64,000 nucleotides of DNA. Source: Pontibacter litorisediminis. GTDB lineage: Bacteria > Bacteroidota > Bacteroidia > Cytophagales > Hymenobacteraceae. The translations under genes were made by a program, and so were the position numbers. Shown piece after piece: positions 43,686-56,774 of this stretch. The stretch lies in contig NZ_JARDUA010000004.1 of assembly GCF_029360645.1 (NCBI RefSeq), positions 186,001 through 250,000 of the forward strand, written 5' to 3'. Position 1 is the first letter of the stretch, and each line of letters starts with the position of its first letter. The notes beneath the pieces were generated by a model. That model did no database searches, had not been told where the DNA came from, and saw nothing but the letters and a program-made list of their open reading frames with translations.

Positions 43686-44528
43686 TTAATTGAAATATCT
43701 AGTTAACACCGTAGCTAAAGGCTGCTCAGCAAGAGCACTCCAGAGAAGATCAAAAGCCTTTTCTGCCATTTTCAGTACCAACCAAGTTCCTGCTGCATAA
43801 AGAGTGGACAGAATAGGATGACTCTTTACTAGCTGTAGACTAATTCCATGGACTCTAATTGGATGTGCTGCAACCTTTAACTTTCTATTTGCAGCAGCAT
43901 TCAAGAAGTTAGCTATAATCCTTACCTTACTTAAGGTAGAGAAATAAAGCTCTTGAAACTTTTGCTCATCAAAAGCTTCTGCTTCTTGTTTACCAGTTAG
44001 AGACTCACCCAGTGCATATCTATTTCTCTTGGCAAGGTTTAGCAACTTACCGTTTGGTAAGTTGTTCTCAAATTTCGATGAATAGATTTGTCTCAGAACA
44101 TCTGATAAATCATACTTGTTTTTATCAGGTATAGATATTGGTGTACCTCCAAGTATTTCATATCTAAGACAAACGGCTTCAAACCCATACTTTGAGTTAA
44201 GCATTTTCCAGTGAACCCACTTATAGTTCCTGTGGCTCCTTAGATAGGAAAAATAAGTGTCTAGCATATGTTTCTCAGCCTGATCATACTCCACCTCACT
44301 TAGGCTGAGAAAATCAAGTTTTAAAAGCTGTGCTGACAAATGGATGGAGAAAGACTTTGCTTGCTCCGAACCTAACTTTAGAATAGATATAGAAGTGATT
44401 CTGGGTGTTCTTCCTCTAGGGTTTAAGAAGGATTCACAGGAGTAGTGTACTATTAGTACCCTACTCCTGTTTTCCAATATTTTGTTAAGTTGGTTTAATC
44501 CTTCTTCCCTTTCGTGGGACCTCTTCAC
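43686..44528 (-). CDS. AT-rich orphan protein, possibly RNase H-like
   Basis: The 280 residues begin from a GTG. Recurrent features are 'RVLIVHYSCESF', 'TSISILKLGSEQAKSFSIHL', 'WVHWKMLNSKYGFEAVCLRYEILGG', 'KYDLSDVLRQIY' and a C-terminal 'STLSKVRIIANFLNAAANRKL'. The alternation of strands with 'DLSDVL' recalls DEDD exonuclease-like folds, but the catalytic acids cannot be confirmed, so this is tentative. It begins 17 bases after nrdA on the same strand, and its AT-richness contrasts with nrdA, suggesting insertion by transfer. Confidence 0.75.
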   Translation of the reverse strand: MKRSHEREEGLNQLNKILENRSRVLIVHYSCESFLNPRGRTPRITSISILKLGSEQAKSFSIHLSAQLLKLDFLSLSEVEYDQAEKHMLDTYFSYLRSHRNYKWVHWKMLNSKYGFEAVCLRYEILGGTPISIPDKNKYDLSDVLRQIYSSKFENNLPNGKLLNLAKRNRYALGESLTGKQEAEAFDEQKFQELYFSTLSKVRIIANFLNAAANRKLKVAAHPIRVHGISLQLVKSHPILSTLYAAGTWLVLKMAEKAFDLLWSALAEQPLATVLTRYFN

Positions 44529-44545
44529 TCTTAACTATAAGAGGT

Positions 44546-46930
44546 TTACGATCCGCAAGCTTCGCAAGCGTCTGGGTTGTCTAGCGAGCAAGCCATGTCG
44601 CTGCGGTTCTGGTCTTGTTGGTTATACACCGGCGAAAGGGTTTCGGCGGCTTGTTTCTCAACGGTAAACTTAATCGCGTCTACCGCAGACTTGGTGCGCA
44701 GGTAGTACATACCTGTTTTCAGGCCGCGCTTCCAGGCGTGGAAGTGCATTGAGGTCAGTTTGCCGAAGTTCACGTTCTGCACGTGCAGGTTCAGCGACTG
44801 GCTCTGGCAGATAAAGGCACCACGGTCGGCACTCATATCGATCACGGCACGCTGGCTAATCTCCCACACAGTTTTGTACAGGTCCTTGATGTGCTGCGGG
44901 ATGTTTGGGATGTCCTGCACAGAACCGTTGGCCGCGATGATGTCGTTCTTCATCTTATCGTTCCAGATACCCAGCGCGATCAGGTCACGCAGCAGGTGCT
45001 TGTTCACCACCATAAACTCGCCAGATAGTACGCGGCGCAGGTAAATGTTGGAAGTATAAGGCTCAAACGACTCGTTGTTGCCCAGGATTTGCGCTGTAGA
45101 GGCAGTAGGCATAGGCGCTACCAGCAGCGAGTTACGCACACCGTGCTTCACCACGTCCTGGCGCAGGCTTTCCCAATCCCAACGGCCGCTTTCCGGCGTT
45201 ACGCCCCACAGGTCGAACTGGAACTTGCCTTCTGAAAGTGGAGAACCTTTGAACGTCTCGTAGGCGCCCTGCTTCTTGGCCAGGTCCTTAGAGGCCGTCA
45301 TGGCCGCAAAGTAAATGGTCTCGAAGATATCCTTGTTCAAGCCTTTTGCCTCTTCGCTCTCGAAAGGCATGCGCAGGTGAATGAACGTATCCGCCAGGCC
45401 CTGCACGCCCAACCCGATCGGGCGGTGGCGCAGGTTAGAGTTCTGTGCCTCCGGTACTGGGTAATAGTTGATATCGATCACCTTGTTCAGGTTAACCGTG
45501 GCATGGTAGGTTACATCAAACAGCTTCTGGTGGTCGAAGGTCTTGTTGCCGTGCTCATCCTCTTTCACGAAGCGAGGCAGCGCCAACGAGGCCAGGTTAC
45601 ACACGGCTATCTCGTCTTTGCTGGTGTACTCCATAATCTCGGTGCACAGGTTCGAGCTCTTGATAGTGCCTAGGTTCTGCTGGTTAGACTTGCGGTTGGC
45701 GTGGTCTTTATACAGCATGTACGGTGTGCCCGTCTCGATCTGCGACTCCAGGATGTGGAACCACAGGTCCTGCGCTTTCACGGTTTTGCGGGCGCGGCCC
45801 TCGCGCTCATACTTCTCGTAGAGGCGCTCAAAATCCTTGCCCCAGCTGTCGCCCAGGCCAGGTGCCTCGTTCGGGCAGAACAGGCTCCAGTCGCCGTTCT
45901 CCTCCACGCGCTTCATAAACAGGTCTGGTGTCCAAAGGGCGTAGAACAGGTCGCGGGCGCGGTTCTCTTCCTTGCCGTGGTTCTTCTTCAGCTCCAGGAA
46001 GTCGAAAATGTCGGCGTGCCACGGCTCCAGGTAAATCGCGAAGGCGCCTTTGCGCTTGCCGCCGCCTTGGTCCACATAGCGGGCCGTGTCGTTAAACACC
46101 TTCAGCATTGGGATGATACCGTTGGAGGTGCCGTTGGTGCCTTTGATGTAAGAGCCCGTAGCACGCACGTTGTGGATGCTCAGGCCGATGCCGCCGGCGC
46201 TCTGCGAGATCTGCGCGCACTGCTTCAGGGTATCGTAGATGCCCGGAATGCTGTCGTCCTGCATGGTGAGCAGGAAGCACGAAGAAAGCTGCGGCTTCGG
46301 TGTGCCGGCGTTAAATAATGTTGGGGTGGCGTGCGTAAACCATTTCTCAGACATGAGATTATAAGTCTCGATGGCAGATTCGATGTCCTCCTTATGGATA
46401 CCCACGGCCACACGCATCAACATATGCTGCGGGCGCTCCACGATCTTGCCATCCAGGCGAAGCAGGTAAGAGCGCTCCAGTGTCTTGTAACCGAAGTAGT
46501 CGTAGTTGTAATCGCGGTCGTAGATGATGGTGGAGTCGAGCAGGGCCGCGTGCTTGCGGATGATCTCGTACACATCCTTGGCAACGAGCGAGGCGTTCTC
46601 ACCCGTTTTCGGGTCTGTATAAGTATACAGGCGCTTCATGGTGTTGGAGAACGACTTGCTCGTAACCTTGTGCAGGTTAGAGATCGCCACACGTGCCGCC
46701 AGCACGGCATAGTCCGGGTGCTTGGTGGTGAGCGACGCGGCCGTCTCGGCAGCCAGGTTATCCAGCTCCACGGTGGTCACGCCGTCGTAAATGCCGTCGA
46801 TCACCTTTTTGGCCACCTCAATCGGCGACACATAGTCCATGTGCAACCCATAGCACAGCTTCTCGATGCGTGCGGTAATCTTGTCGAATTTGACGGACTC
46901 GCGTCTGCCGTCTCGTTTAACTACTAACAT
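44546..46930 (-). CDS. nrdA: Ribonucleoside-diphosphate reductase alpha subunit (class Ia)
   Basis: NrdA is the catalytic large subunit that reduces ribonucleotides to deoxyribonucleotides. The 794 residues include an N-terminal ATP-cone ('[23 protein letters not shown]'), '[21 protein letters not shown]' (active-site Cys), '[23 protein letters not shown]' and the C-terminal redox Cys pair in 'CEACGS'. The gene lies downstream of nrdB on the same strand with a 369-base gap. No terminator is apparent after it; the AT-rich orphan gene follows. Confidence 0.97.
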   Translation of the reverse strand: MLVVKRDGRRESVKFDKITARIEKLCYGLHMDYVSPIEVAKKVIDGIYDGVTTVELDNLAAETAASLTTKHPDYAVLAARVAISNLHKVTSKSFSNTMKRLYTYTDPKTGENASLVAKDVYEIIRKHAALLDSTIIYDRDYNYDYFGYKTLERSYLLRLDGKIVERPQHMLMRVAVGIHKEDIESAIETYNLMSEKWFTHATPTLFNAGTPKPQLSSCFLLTMQDDSIPGIYDTLKQCAQISQSAGGIGLSIHNVRATGSYIKGTNGTSNGIIPMLKVFNDTARYVDQGGGKRKGAFAIYLEPWHADIFDFLELKKNHGKEENRARDLFYALWTPDLFMKRVEENGDWSLFCPNEAPGLGDSWGKDFERLYEKYEREGRARKTVKAQDLWFHILESQIETGTPYMLYKDHANRKSNQQNLGTIKSSNLCTEIMEYTSKDEIAVCNLASLALPRFVKEDEHGNKTFDHQKLFDVTYHATVNLNKVIDINYYPVPEAQNSNLRHRPIGLGVQGLADTFIHLRMPFESEEAKGLNKDIFETIYFAAMTASKDLAKKQGAYETFKGSPLSEGKFQFDLWGVTPESGRWDWESLRQDVVKHGVRNSLLVAPMPTASTAQILGNNESFEPYTSNIYLRRVLSGEFMVVNKHLLRDLIALGIWNDKMKNDIIAANGSVQDIPNIPQHIKDLYKTVWEISQRAVIDMSADRGAFICQSQSLNLHVQNVNFGKLTSMHFHAWKRGLKTGMYYLRTKSAVDAIKFTVEKQAAETLSPVYNQQDQNRSDMACSLDNPDACEACGS

Positions 46931-47299
46931 AGCGTATACAATTAGCGGGTGTCAAAGGCCCGGGTGGTTAATAAAATATATCGGTGTATTAAAATCCGCT
47001 GCCGCTGCAGCAGGTGGTTGTTCTTTAAATCAGATGTACCATCGGCTATACGTCTATATAGGTATAAGCCGTTGAAGTACAAACAATTGTGCTTTAAGCC
47101 AAATGCTTTTGCTATATAGTAGGGCTAGGATACCCTATCCAGGTGGCGGTGCTGCCACCCATGCCTCCGGTTGCGGTGCTGCGGTCGCCTCTGCTGCTTC
47201 TACTGCCGTCCGGTAATATGGTAAAGAGTAAGTTCAGGTGGGGAAAGAAGAAGTGCTTTCTCCCTCTGGCCACCTAAACTTACAAAGGTTTCTCTAATC
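46931..47299. other. Spacer between nrdB and nrdA
   Basis: This 369-base spacer is unusually long for an nrdAB unit. It contains an imperfect hairpin behind nrdB (47223-47283), a GC-rich hairpin near 47142-47160, and an AT-rich stretch upstream of nrdA with no clear TAnnTTTG. No gene is seen. Confidence 0.5.
47223..47283 (-). terminator. Possible terminator of nrdB
   Basis: Arms 47228-47241 and 47270-47283 are complementary except for one base, with a 28-base loop and a short T-rich tail on the minus strand. It is weaker than the other terminators. Confidence 0.4.
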
Positions 47300-48259
47300 T
47301 TAAAAGTCTTCGTCCAGGCTGAACACGTTTTTATCTTTGTCGCCCAGCACGCCGGCTTTCTGGTACTCGCCTACGCGCTTCTCAAAGAAGTTGGTCTTGC
47401 CCTGCAGCGAGATCATCTCCATAAAGTCAAATGGGTTGGTGGAGCCATAGATCTTCTTATAGCCCAGCTCACCCAGCAGGCGGTCGGCCACAAACTCAAT
47501 GTACTGGCTCATCAGCTTGGAGTTCATCCCGATCAGGTCCACCGGCAGGGCATCGGTCACGAACTCCTGCTCAATGCTCACCGCATCGCGGATAATGGCG
47601 TGCACGCGCTCCTCCGATAGTTTGTTCTGCAGCATAGAGTACAGCAGGCAGGCAAAGTCACAGTGCAGGCCTTCGTCGCGGCTGATCAACTCGTTAGAGA
47701 AGGTCAGTCCTGGCATTAACCCGCGCTTCTTCAGCCAGAAGATAGAGCAGAAAGAACCGGAGAAGAAAATACCCTCCACGGCCGCAAAAGCGATCAGACG
47801 CTCGGTGAAGTTCTCGCTCTCGATCCACTTCAGAGCCCATTCGCCCTTGCGCTTCACGGCCGGCACATTCTCCAGCGCGTTAAACAGGAAGTCTTTTTCG
47901 CTCTGCTTCTTTACATAAGTATCTATAAGGAGCGAGTATGTCTCGGCGTGGATGTTCTCCATCATGATCTGGAAGCCATAGAAGCAGCGCGCCTCCGGTA
48001 TCTGTACCTCGTTCATGAAGTTCACGGCCAGGTTCTCGTTCACAATGCCGTCGGAGGCAGCGAAGAAGGCCAGCACATGGCTGATGAAGTGGCGCTCACC
48101 GTCGTTGAGGTTCTCCCAGTCCTTCAGGTCCTGGCCCAGGTCAATCTCCTCGGCGGTCCAGAAGCTGGCTTCGGCTTTCTTATACATCTGCCACACCTCG
48201 TCATGCTGTATCGGGAACAGTACAAAGCGGTTTGGGTTCTCTTGCAGTATTGGCTCCAT
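47300..48259 (-). CDS. nrdB: Ribonucleoside-diphosphate reductase beta subunit
   Basis: NrdB is the diiron-tyrosyl radical subunit. The 319 residues contain '[15 protein letters not shown]', the metal-ligand helices '[24 protein letters not shown]' and '[24 protein letters not shown]', and '[14 protein letters not shown]'. The length is slightly short of E. coli NrdB but typical for this phylum. It lies upstream of nrdA on the same strand, and its promoter lies in the DnaA-box region. Confidence 0.97.
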   Translation of the reverse strand: MEPILQENPNRFVLFPIQHDEVWQMYKKAEASFWTAEEIDLGQDLKDWENLNDGERHFISHVLAFFAASDGIVNENLAVNFMNEVQIPEARCFYGFQIMMENIHAETYSLLIDTYVKKQSEKDFLFNALENVPAVKRKGEWALKWIESENFTERLIAFAAVEGIFFSGSFCSIFWLKKRGLMPGLTFSNELISRDEGLHCDFACLLYSMLQNKLSEERVHAIIRDAVSIEQEFVTDALPVDLIGMNSKLMSQYIEFVADRLLGELGYKKIYGSTNPFDFMEMISLQGKTNFFEKRVGEYQKAGVLGDKDKNVFSLDEDF

Positions 48260-48423
48260 AATCTTTAAATAAGCGTTTTATTGGTTGAAGGGGTAAGCTG
48301 AGTAGCTTAGAAAACACCCCATTTAAATTTTAGTTTGGATGAATAGGATGGCGTTCACCCGGCATTATCCTGACTTCAAATATATAGAAATGAACTTGAT
48401 TTGCGGGTCGAAAGTTGTTCAAT

Positions 48424-48788
48424 TTATGCACATCCTCCTACGGTGCTACCAAGGCCGATTTTAAGTATAACTAACATGGTTATCCACATTTGTGTTAACA
48501 TATATATTACATAATAGATATTAATAAAGCCATAAGACAAGGAGGTTAGGTACAAAACACCTGCGGTTTTGCCGTGGCAACTGTGTAAGTTGGGTGTACA
48601 GACTGTGAAACGGGTGCTTGCTGTTGCTTATATAAGTGTAACAGGCGGCTAACTTTATAAAACATAGAGGGTGGTGTGGAAAAGTGGCGGGGAAGGGTTC
48701 TGTGTTAACTATCTGTTGCAAAACTGGTTATGCGAATATTGAAAACTATAAGTAAGCCTATATGTGGATATGCACATACTTTTCCACA
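48424..48788. other. oriC: Candidate replication origin: DnaA-box cluster with AT-rich stretch
   Basis: Six DnaA-box-like 9-mers lie in 365 bases: TTATGCACA (48424-48432), TTATCCACA (48480-48488), TGTGGAAAA (48675-48683, minus), TGTGGATAT (48763-48771, minus, one mismatch), ATATGCACA (48768-48776, one mismatch) and TTTTCCACA (48780-48788). An AT-rich stretch at about 48497-48530 could be the unwinding element. The genes on either side are divergent (nrdB left, rplU right). An alternative is DnaA control of nrdB. Confidence 0.55.
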
Positions 48789-48836
48789 GCCTGTATAAGT
48801 AAAGTATACTAGCTGAACAATTTGTTATACAAGCCG

Positions 48837-48867
48837 TTGCAAATATCAAATGGATGCCGTATTTTTG
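48837..48867 (+). promoter_or_regulatory. Promoter of rplU-rpmA
   Basis: TTG (48837-48839), 20 bases, TATTTTTG (48860-48867) matches both Bacteroidota promoter elements with ideal spacing. Confidence 0.72.
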
Positions 48868-48899
48868 CGGACTAAATCTTTAAACATACATTGAAGCTG

Positions 48900-49208
48900 A
48901 TGTACGCAATTGTAGAAATCGCAGGTCAACAGACCAAGGTAGAGAGCGGTAAGTTCATCTACGCTAACAAGCTTTCCGGCAATGAGGGTGACGCCGTTGA
49001 GTTCGCCAATGTTCTTCTAACTGATGACAACGGTACAATCACCGTTGGCGCTCCTTTCGTGGATGGTATCAAAATAACTGGTAAGATCCTGGGTGAGGCG
49101 AAGGCCGACAAAGTATTTGTTTTCAAGAAGAAGAGAAGAAAAGGGTATAAGAAGTCTCGCGGTCACCGCCAGCAGTATACCAAAGTTCTTATCGAAAGCA
49201 TTGGTTAA
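48900..49208 (+). CDS. rplU: 50S ribosomal protein L21
   Basis: L21 binds 23S rRNA in the large subunit. The 102 residues begin 'MYAIVEIAGQQTKVE' and end in the basic 'KKKRRKGYKKSRGHRQQYTKVLIESI' signature. ATG 48900 fits family members; an in-frame TTG at 48891 is less likely. It forms the standard rplU-rpmA pair. Confidence 0.97.
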   Translation: MYAIVEIAGQQTKVESGKFIYANKLSGNEGDAVEFANVLLTDDNGTITVGAPFVDGIKITGKILGEAKADKVFVFKKKRRKGYKKSRGHRQQYTKVLIESIG

Positions 49209-49278
49209 GCAGTAAGAAGAAATTAATCGTAGAACCTTTTGGGCTTAGCTTGCTAACCCAACTAAATAGTAAAAGAAA

Positions 49279-49548
49279 ATGGCACACAAAAAAGGCGTTG
49301 GTAGTTCCAATAACGGCCGCGAATCGCATTCTAAACGACTGGGTGTTAAGATTTACGGTGGCCAGGACATTATTGCAGGTAACATCATTGTAAGACAAAG
49401 AGGTACTGCACACCACCCAGACAAAAACGTAGGTATGGGCAAAGACCACACCCTGTTTGCGCTGGTTGACGGCACGGTACAGTTCAGAAAAGGTAAGAAG
49501 AACCGTTCTTACGTTTCTGTGCTTCCTAAAGTAGAGGCAGAGGCTTAG
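49279..49548 (+). CDS. rpmA: 50S ribosomal protein L27
   Basis: L27 reaches the peptidyl-transferase centre. The 89 residues start '[24 protein letters not shown]' with the conserved N-terminal Gly/Ser/Asn pattern and 'ILVRQRGT'-like '[13 protein letters not shown]'. A terminator follows. It is cotranscribed with rplU. Confidence 0.97.
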   Translation: MAHKKGVGSSNNGRESHSKRLGVKIYGGQDIIAGNIIVRQRGTAHHPDKNVGMGKDHTLFALVDGTVQFRKGKKNRSYVSVLPKVEAEA

Positions 49549-49572
49549 TCAAGAGCCAAGCAGATACATAGA

Positions 49573-49604
49573 AGAGGGATGCCATACCGGTATCCCTTTT
49601 TTAT
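49573..49604 (+). terminator. Terminator of rplU-rpmA
   Basis: The stem GGGATGCC/GGTATCCC contains one G-T wobble and is followed by six T. Confidence 0.82.
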
Positions 49605-49718
49605 TGCTGCCTGTTGCAACAAGTAAGCAAGGCCCGCGTATAATAAAGCAAAGAGGTTATAGTTAATAAATTAAACCTCTACTAGAAAAGGGATGCATTT
49701 GCATCCCTTTTCGCTTTT
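49605..49718 (+). ncRNA. Possible small RNA between two terminators
   Basis: Between the rpmA terminator and a second one lie two hairpins: AGAGGTT/AACCTCT (about 49652-49680) and a 12-bp perfect stem (49686-49697 with 49700-49711) followed by a short T run. No coding frame fits. The second terminator resembles the first (GGGATGC arms). A read-through backup terminator is an equal possibility. Confidence 0.3.
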
Positions 49719-49786
49719 ATAGCAGATCTTAAAAGACCTAAGCACCCGCAGGCGCAACAAATGTTTACTTTCTGCGGATATAGCTT

Positions 49787-49794
49787 TATATTTG
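49787..49794 (+). promoter_or_regulatory. -7 element (TATATTTG) of the metH transcript
   Basis: TATATTTG followed by C lies six bases before the first base of the riboswitch P1 stem, so the aptamer is at the very 5' end of the mRNA. Confidence 0.65.
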
Positions 49795-49800
49795 CAAACT

Positions 49801-49942
49801 CTTATCAAGAAAGACTGAGGGATAGGGCCCGATGACGTCTTAGCAACCATGTATAAAGCTTGGTGCTAACTCCCTCCTGGTGGTGCTTTGCCAGGGAAGA
49901 TAAGATTGCCCCTGCCTTACCTCAGGTGTCCTTCTTGATAAG
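49801..49942 (+). promoter_or_regulatory. SAM-I (S-box) riboswitch
   Basis: The 5' arm CTTATCAAGAA (49801-49811) pairs with TTCTTGATAAG (49932-49942) to form P1. The core has GAGGGA and GGGCCCGATGA followed by TTAGCAACC, the standard S-box signature. It senses S-adenosylmethionine and shuts off methionine synthesis genes. No intrinsic terminator lies between it and metH, so translational or leader-folding control is inferred. Confidence 0.93.
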
Positions 49943-49978
49943 TTATGTGAGAGACTGACGAGAAGATAGACACCAGCC

Positions 49979-53686
<3,708 letters not shown>

Positions 53687-53948
53687 AGAACCTCGTGCGC
53701 TGCCCCTTCCTGTTAACGGAAGCGGCTTATGCTTACCCCATGTTTCTGTCATCCTCAAGGCATCTTGTGTGAAGGGAGGTGAAGCAGAAGCTATAAAGTA
53801 TAAGGCTGTACTTCCGCAGCGGCTGTTACTCCTTTGCTGAGAACGAGAGTCCGGAAATGTGAGCGTAGCGCTGAGGAGGTAGGGGTAGTTGGGTCCGGCA
53901 GCGTGAAACAGCCATTTAAAAATAGAGCAATTTAACCATCAACATACA
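53687..53948. repeat. Intergenic region with dispersed-repeat-like sequence
   Basis: The stretch around 53746-53775 (TGTCATCCTCAAGGCATCTTGTGTGAA) resembles the interspersed 'GTCATCCTGAG...ATCTTGTG' repeats that are frequent in Hymenobacteraceae, in a diverged form. This is from memory. An AAGTATA copy lies near 53799. No gene is present. Confidence 0.35.
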
Positions 53949-54905
53949 TTGAAAGTAACAGACCACTTCAAAAATGCAAACGGCAAAACGCTGTTCTCTT
54001 TTGAGATACTGCCACCGCTGAAAGGGGAAAACCTGCACACGCTCTACAGCCACATTGACCCGCTGATGGAGTTTCAGCCGCCATTCATTGACGTGACCTA
54101 TCACCGCGAAGAGTATGTGTATAAACAACGGGAGAACGGGCTGCTGGAGAAGCGCACGACCCGCAAGCGCCCGGGGACAGTGGGGATCTGCGCGGCCATC
54201 CAAAACCACTATAAGGTGGACACGGTGCCGCACCTGATCTGCGGTGGCTTTAACAAAGAGGAGACGGAGAACGCCCTGATCGACCTGCACTTCCTTGGTA
54301 TTGATAACGTGCTGGTGCTGCGCGGCGACTGCGTGAAGAGCGAGCAGCGCTTTGTGCCGGAGCCGGGTGGCCACAACTACGCCACCGAGCTGATAGAGCA
54401 GGTGGTGGACATGAACAAGGGCTGCTACCTGGATGAGGAGCAGGCGTATAACAGCGGCACTGATTTCTGTATCGGGGTGGCCGGTTACCCGGAGAAGCAC
54501 TTTGAGGCCCCCAACATGAAGTCGGACCTGCGCTGGTTGAAGAAGAAAGTGGAGCTGGGCGCGGAATACATCGTCACGCAGATGTTTTTCGACAACCAGA
54601 AGTACTTCGACTTTGTGAATCGCTGCCGCGAAGAGGGCATCGACGTGCCGATTATCCCGGGCCTGAAGCCCATGACGACGAAGAGCCAGCTCACCCTGCT
54701 GCCCAGCCTGTTCCACCTGGAGGTGCCCTGCGAACTGGCAGATGCCATAGAAGCTTGCCCCGACAACAAAGCAGCTGCAGAGGTAGGCGTGGAGTGGGCC
54801 ATTCAGCAGTCCAGGGAGCTGATGGCGTTTGGCGTACCTTGCCTGCACTACTACTCTATGGGCAAGTCAGGGTCGGTGCGGAAGGTGGCCGAGGCGCTGT
54901 TTTAG
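53949..54905 (+). CDS. metF: 5,10-methylenetetrahydrofolate reductase
   Basis: MetF reduces 5,10-methylene-THF to 5-methyl-THF with FAD. The 318 residues begin with 'HFKNANGKTLFSFEILPPLKGENL' (catalytic Glu) and include 'IDNVLVLRGDCVK', 'IGVAGYPEKHFEAPN' and 'IVTQMFFDN' of the TIM barrel. The start is TTG. It follows metH on the same strand after 262 bases, and may share SAM-responsive transcription or have its own promoter. Confidence 0.97.
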   Translation: MKVTDHFKNANGKTLFSFEILPPLKGENLHTLYSHIDPLMEFQPPFIDVTYHREEYVYKQRENGLLEKRTTRKRPGTVGICAAIQNHYKVDTVPHLICGGFNKEETENALIDLHFLGIDNVLVLRGDCVKSEQRFVPEPGGHNYATELIEQVVDMNKGCYLDEEQAYNSGTDFCIGVAGYPEKHFEAPNMKSDLRWLKKKVELGAEYIVTQMFFDNQKYFDFVNRCREEGIDVPIIPGLKPMTTKSQLTLLPSLFHLEVPCELADAIEACPDNKAAAEVGVEWAIQQSRELMAFGVPCLHYYSMGKSGSVRKVAEALF

Positions 54906-54972
54906 AATACGAACACCTTAAACAACTAAACTTTATCTACCTTAGGCTGGGGCTGCTGCCCCAGCCTTTCTT

Positions 54973-55908
54973 TTATACTTGCGCCGGCTTAAAAATCTCT
55001 GCGATCATGCAGCGCACACTGCCGCCCCCGCACTGCTCTATCAGGTGAACCGGGATGTGCAGCAGGTGATCATGGTGCTTTCTCAGTTTCCCCAGCTGCT
55101 CCTCCGCCAGCGAAGTAAAAGCGGCCTCCGACATCACCAGTATCCGTTCGCCCTGCCTGTTGCGCAGCTGCAGCATGTTGCCGGCAAAGTGGTGATGGGT
55201 CTGGTCGGCTGTCAGCTCGATGATCTCCTTGCCGGTGCTTTCCAGTTGCCGGCGTAGCCGTTCCCGGTCCTGCTCATCCACCACATCCATGCCAGCCACG
55301 GCAAACGTGTCGCCCACGCAAAGCATCACGTTGGTGTGGTAGATAGGCTCACCTGTGGGGCCATAGGCACGGAAAGTAACAGGTGTATACTTCAGCCTGT
55401 CGCAGAACGCCTGCAGCGGCTCCAGTTCGGTGCGGGGCGACACAGCGGCGTAGGCGATCCTGTTCGCCCTGTCCAGAATCATGCTGCCGGTGCCTTCCAG
55501 AAACTTCGGCTCAGGCGCGTCTTCATACTGCTCCAGCCGCACGTGCTCCCGGTAGCCGTACTGCCGCATCAGGAAATCAATCACCTCCTGGCGGCGCTCC
55601 CCGCGGCGGTTCACGGGGGCCATGGGGTAGGTTACCAAGCGCCCGCTCCGGTGCGTGGAAAACCAGTTGTTCGGAAAGACCGAGTCCGGGGTGCAGGAGT
55701 TCTCCACGTCCCGGACCACGTTTACCGCCACCCCGGCCTGCTGCAGCCGCTGTACCATCTGCCTGAATTCCTGGAGCGCCCTTGCCTGCACTTCTTCCGG
55801 TGTCATCCCCTCAGCCTCTCGTTGGAACTTGTTGGTTGTGGCGGCCTCCGGGTTGTAGCAGAAGTTCGTCGGCTCAACCATCAAAACAGTATCCGTGGTC
55901 TGCTCCAT
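54973..55908 (-). CDS. ctlX: Citrulline utilization hydrolase, CtlX/amidinotransferase family
   Basis: This pentein-fold enzyme has 311 residues with 'VFPNNWFSTH', 'LEGTGSMILDRANRIAYAAVSPRT', 'PIYHTNVMLCVGDTFAVAG' (catalytic His) and a catalytic Cys in 'EQCGGGSVRCMIAEIF'. CtlX-type proteins are linked to citrulline or arginine breakdown. ATG 55908 is chosen as the start of the conserved region. It lies seven bases after the cyclase gene on the same strand. Confidence 0.88.
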   Translation of the reverse strand: MEQTTDTVLMVEPTNFCYNPEAATTNKFQREAEGMTPEEVQARALQEFRQMVQRLQQAGVAVNVVRDVENSCTPDSVFPNNWFSTHRSGRLVTYPMAPVNRRGERRQEVIDFLMRQYGYREHVRLEQYEDAPEPKFLEGTGSMILDRANRIAYAAVSPRTELEPLQAFCDRLKYTPVTFRAYGPTGEPIYHTNVMLCVGDTFAVAGMDVVDEQDRERLRRQLESTGKEIIELTADQTHHHFAGNMLQLRNRQGERILVMSEAAFTSLAEEQLGKLRKHHDHLLHIPVHLIEQCGGGSVRCMIAEIFKPAQV

Positions 55909-55915
55909 AGCGCTA

Positions 55916-56689
55916 CTACAGTTGTTGTGCAAGTAATGGTGTTAAGCTGTAAAGCACGGGCTTGCTGGGGCTGGCATCCAGCTGCAGGCTGGCTATCTGC
56001 AGGTTCAGCAAGTATAGCCCGTCAGCAATATGGTTGGGGGCATAAATGAGTTCGGTAATGGTGGCGCCGCAGCGGGTGTTGTACGGGTACTGCCAGAACG
56101 CGTGGTGGCACAGCAGCTTTCCTTCGTCCAGCTCCCGGTCCACGGATGGCAGGTCTAGCAGCAGGTGCTGTATGCCCTGCTCGGCCAGGTACTGGCCAAT
56201 GGTGTGCTCCAGGTAGGGTGGGTTGGTGCCGGAGTAGTGGCGGGTAAGCTTCTCCTCCGGGTTGGGCAGGGTGCGAAGTATAAGCGCCTCTGGCTTTATA
56301 CTTGGCAGCTGCGCTTTCACATCCTCCAGCAGCACCACCTCGTCGCCGTTCTCCTGCTTTTGCGGCTGCACCGTTATCAGTTGGGCCACAAACAGAAAAC
56401 GCTTCAGGCAGTTGTGGATGGTGGCGTTTCCGTCGGCGGAGATGTGGCCGTAGCACTCGGTGTGGGTGCCGTTGCCGTGGGGCGTGAGGTGCACGCGCTT
56501 GTAGTTGGTGCTGCCGCCCTCGGCCACGCTGCCCACAAAGTCCCCTACCCTGATCACGTCAAACTGGACCGGCTCAGCCCAGAAGCACTCCGGCTGCGGC
56601 TGGCGGTCGTGCAGGGGCATAGAAATGTCCAGCGGCTCTAGCGGACTGAACGCATAAACCTGGCTTTGGTAGGTGATGGTGGCTTCCAT
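55916..56689 (-). CDS. Cyclase-family (KynB-like) metal-dependent hydrolase
   Basis: The 257 residues contain the metal-binding 'TPHGNGTHTECYGH' motif (HxGTHxD-like, with Glu in place of Asp) and 'CHHAFWQYPYNTRCGATITELIYAP'. The family includes arylformamidase and other putative cyclases. Its close coupling to CtlX suggests action on an amino-acid derivative, which is inference only. It is the first gene of the pair. Confidence 0.87.
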   Translation of the reverse strand: MEATITYQSQVYAFSPLEPLDISMPLHDRQPQPECFWAEPVQFDVIRVGDFVGSVAEGGSTNYKRVHLTPHGNGTHTECYGHISADGNATIHNCLKRFLFVAQLITVQPQKQENGDEVVLLEDVKAQLPSIKPEALILRTLPNPEEKLTRHYSGTNPPYLEHTIGQYLAEQGIQHLLLDLPSVDRELDEGKLLCHHAFWQYPYNTRCGATITELIYAPNHIADGLYLLNLQIASLQLDASPSKPVLYSLTPLLAQQL

Positions 56690-56774
56690 AGTATGATGGG
56701 CTTTTTAGCAAGTATAGCAGAAAAGTATAAACCGTGCCTAAAGATCAGGAACAGGGCCTTGGCACGAGTTGAGC

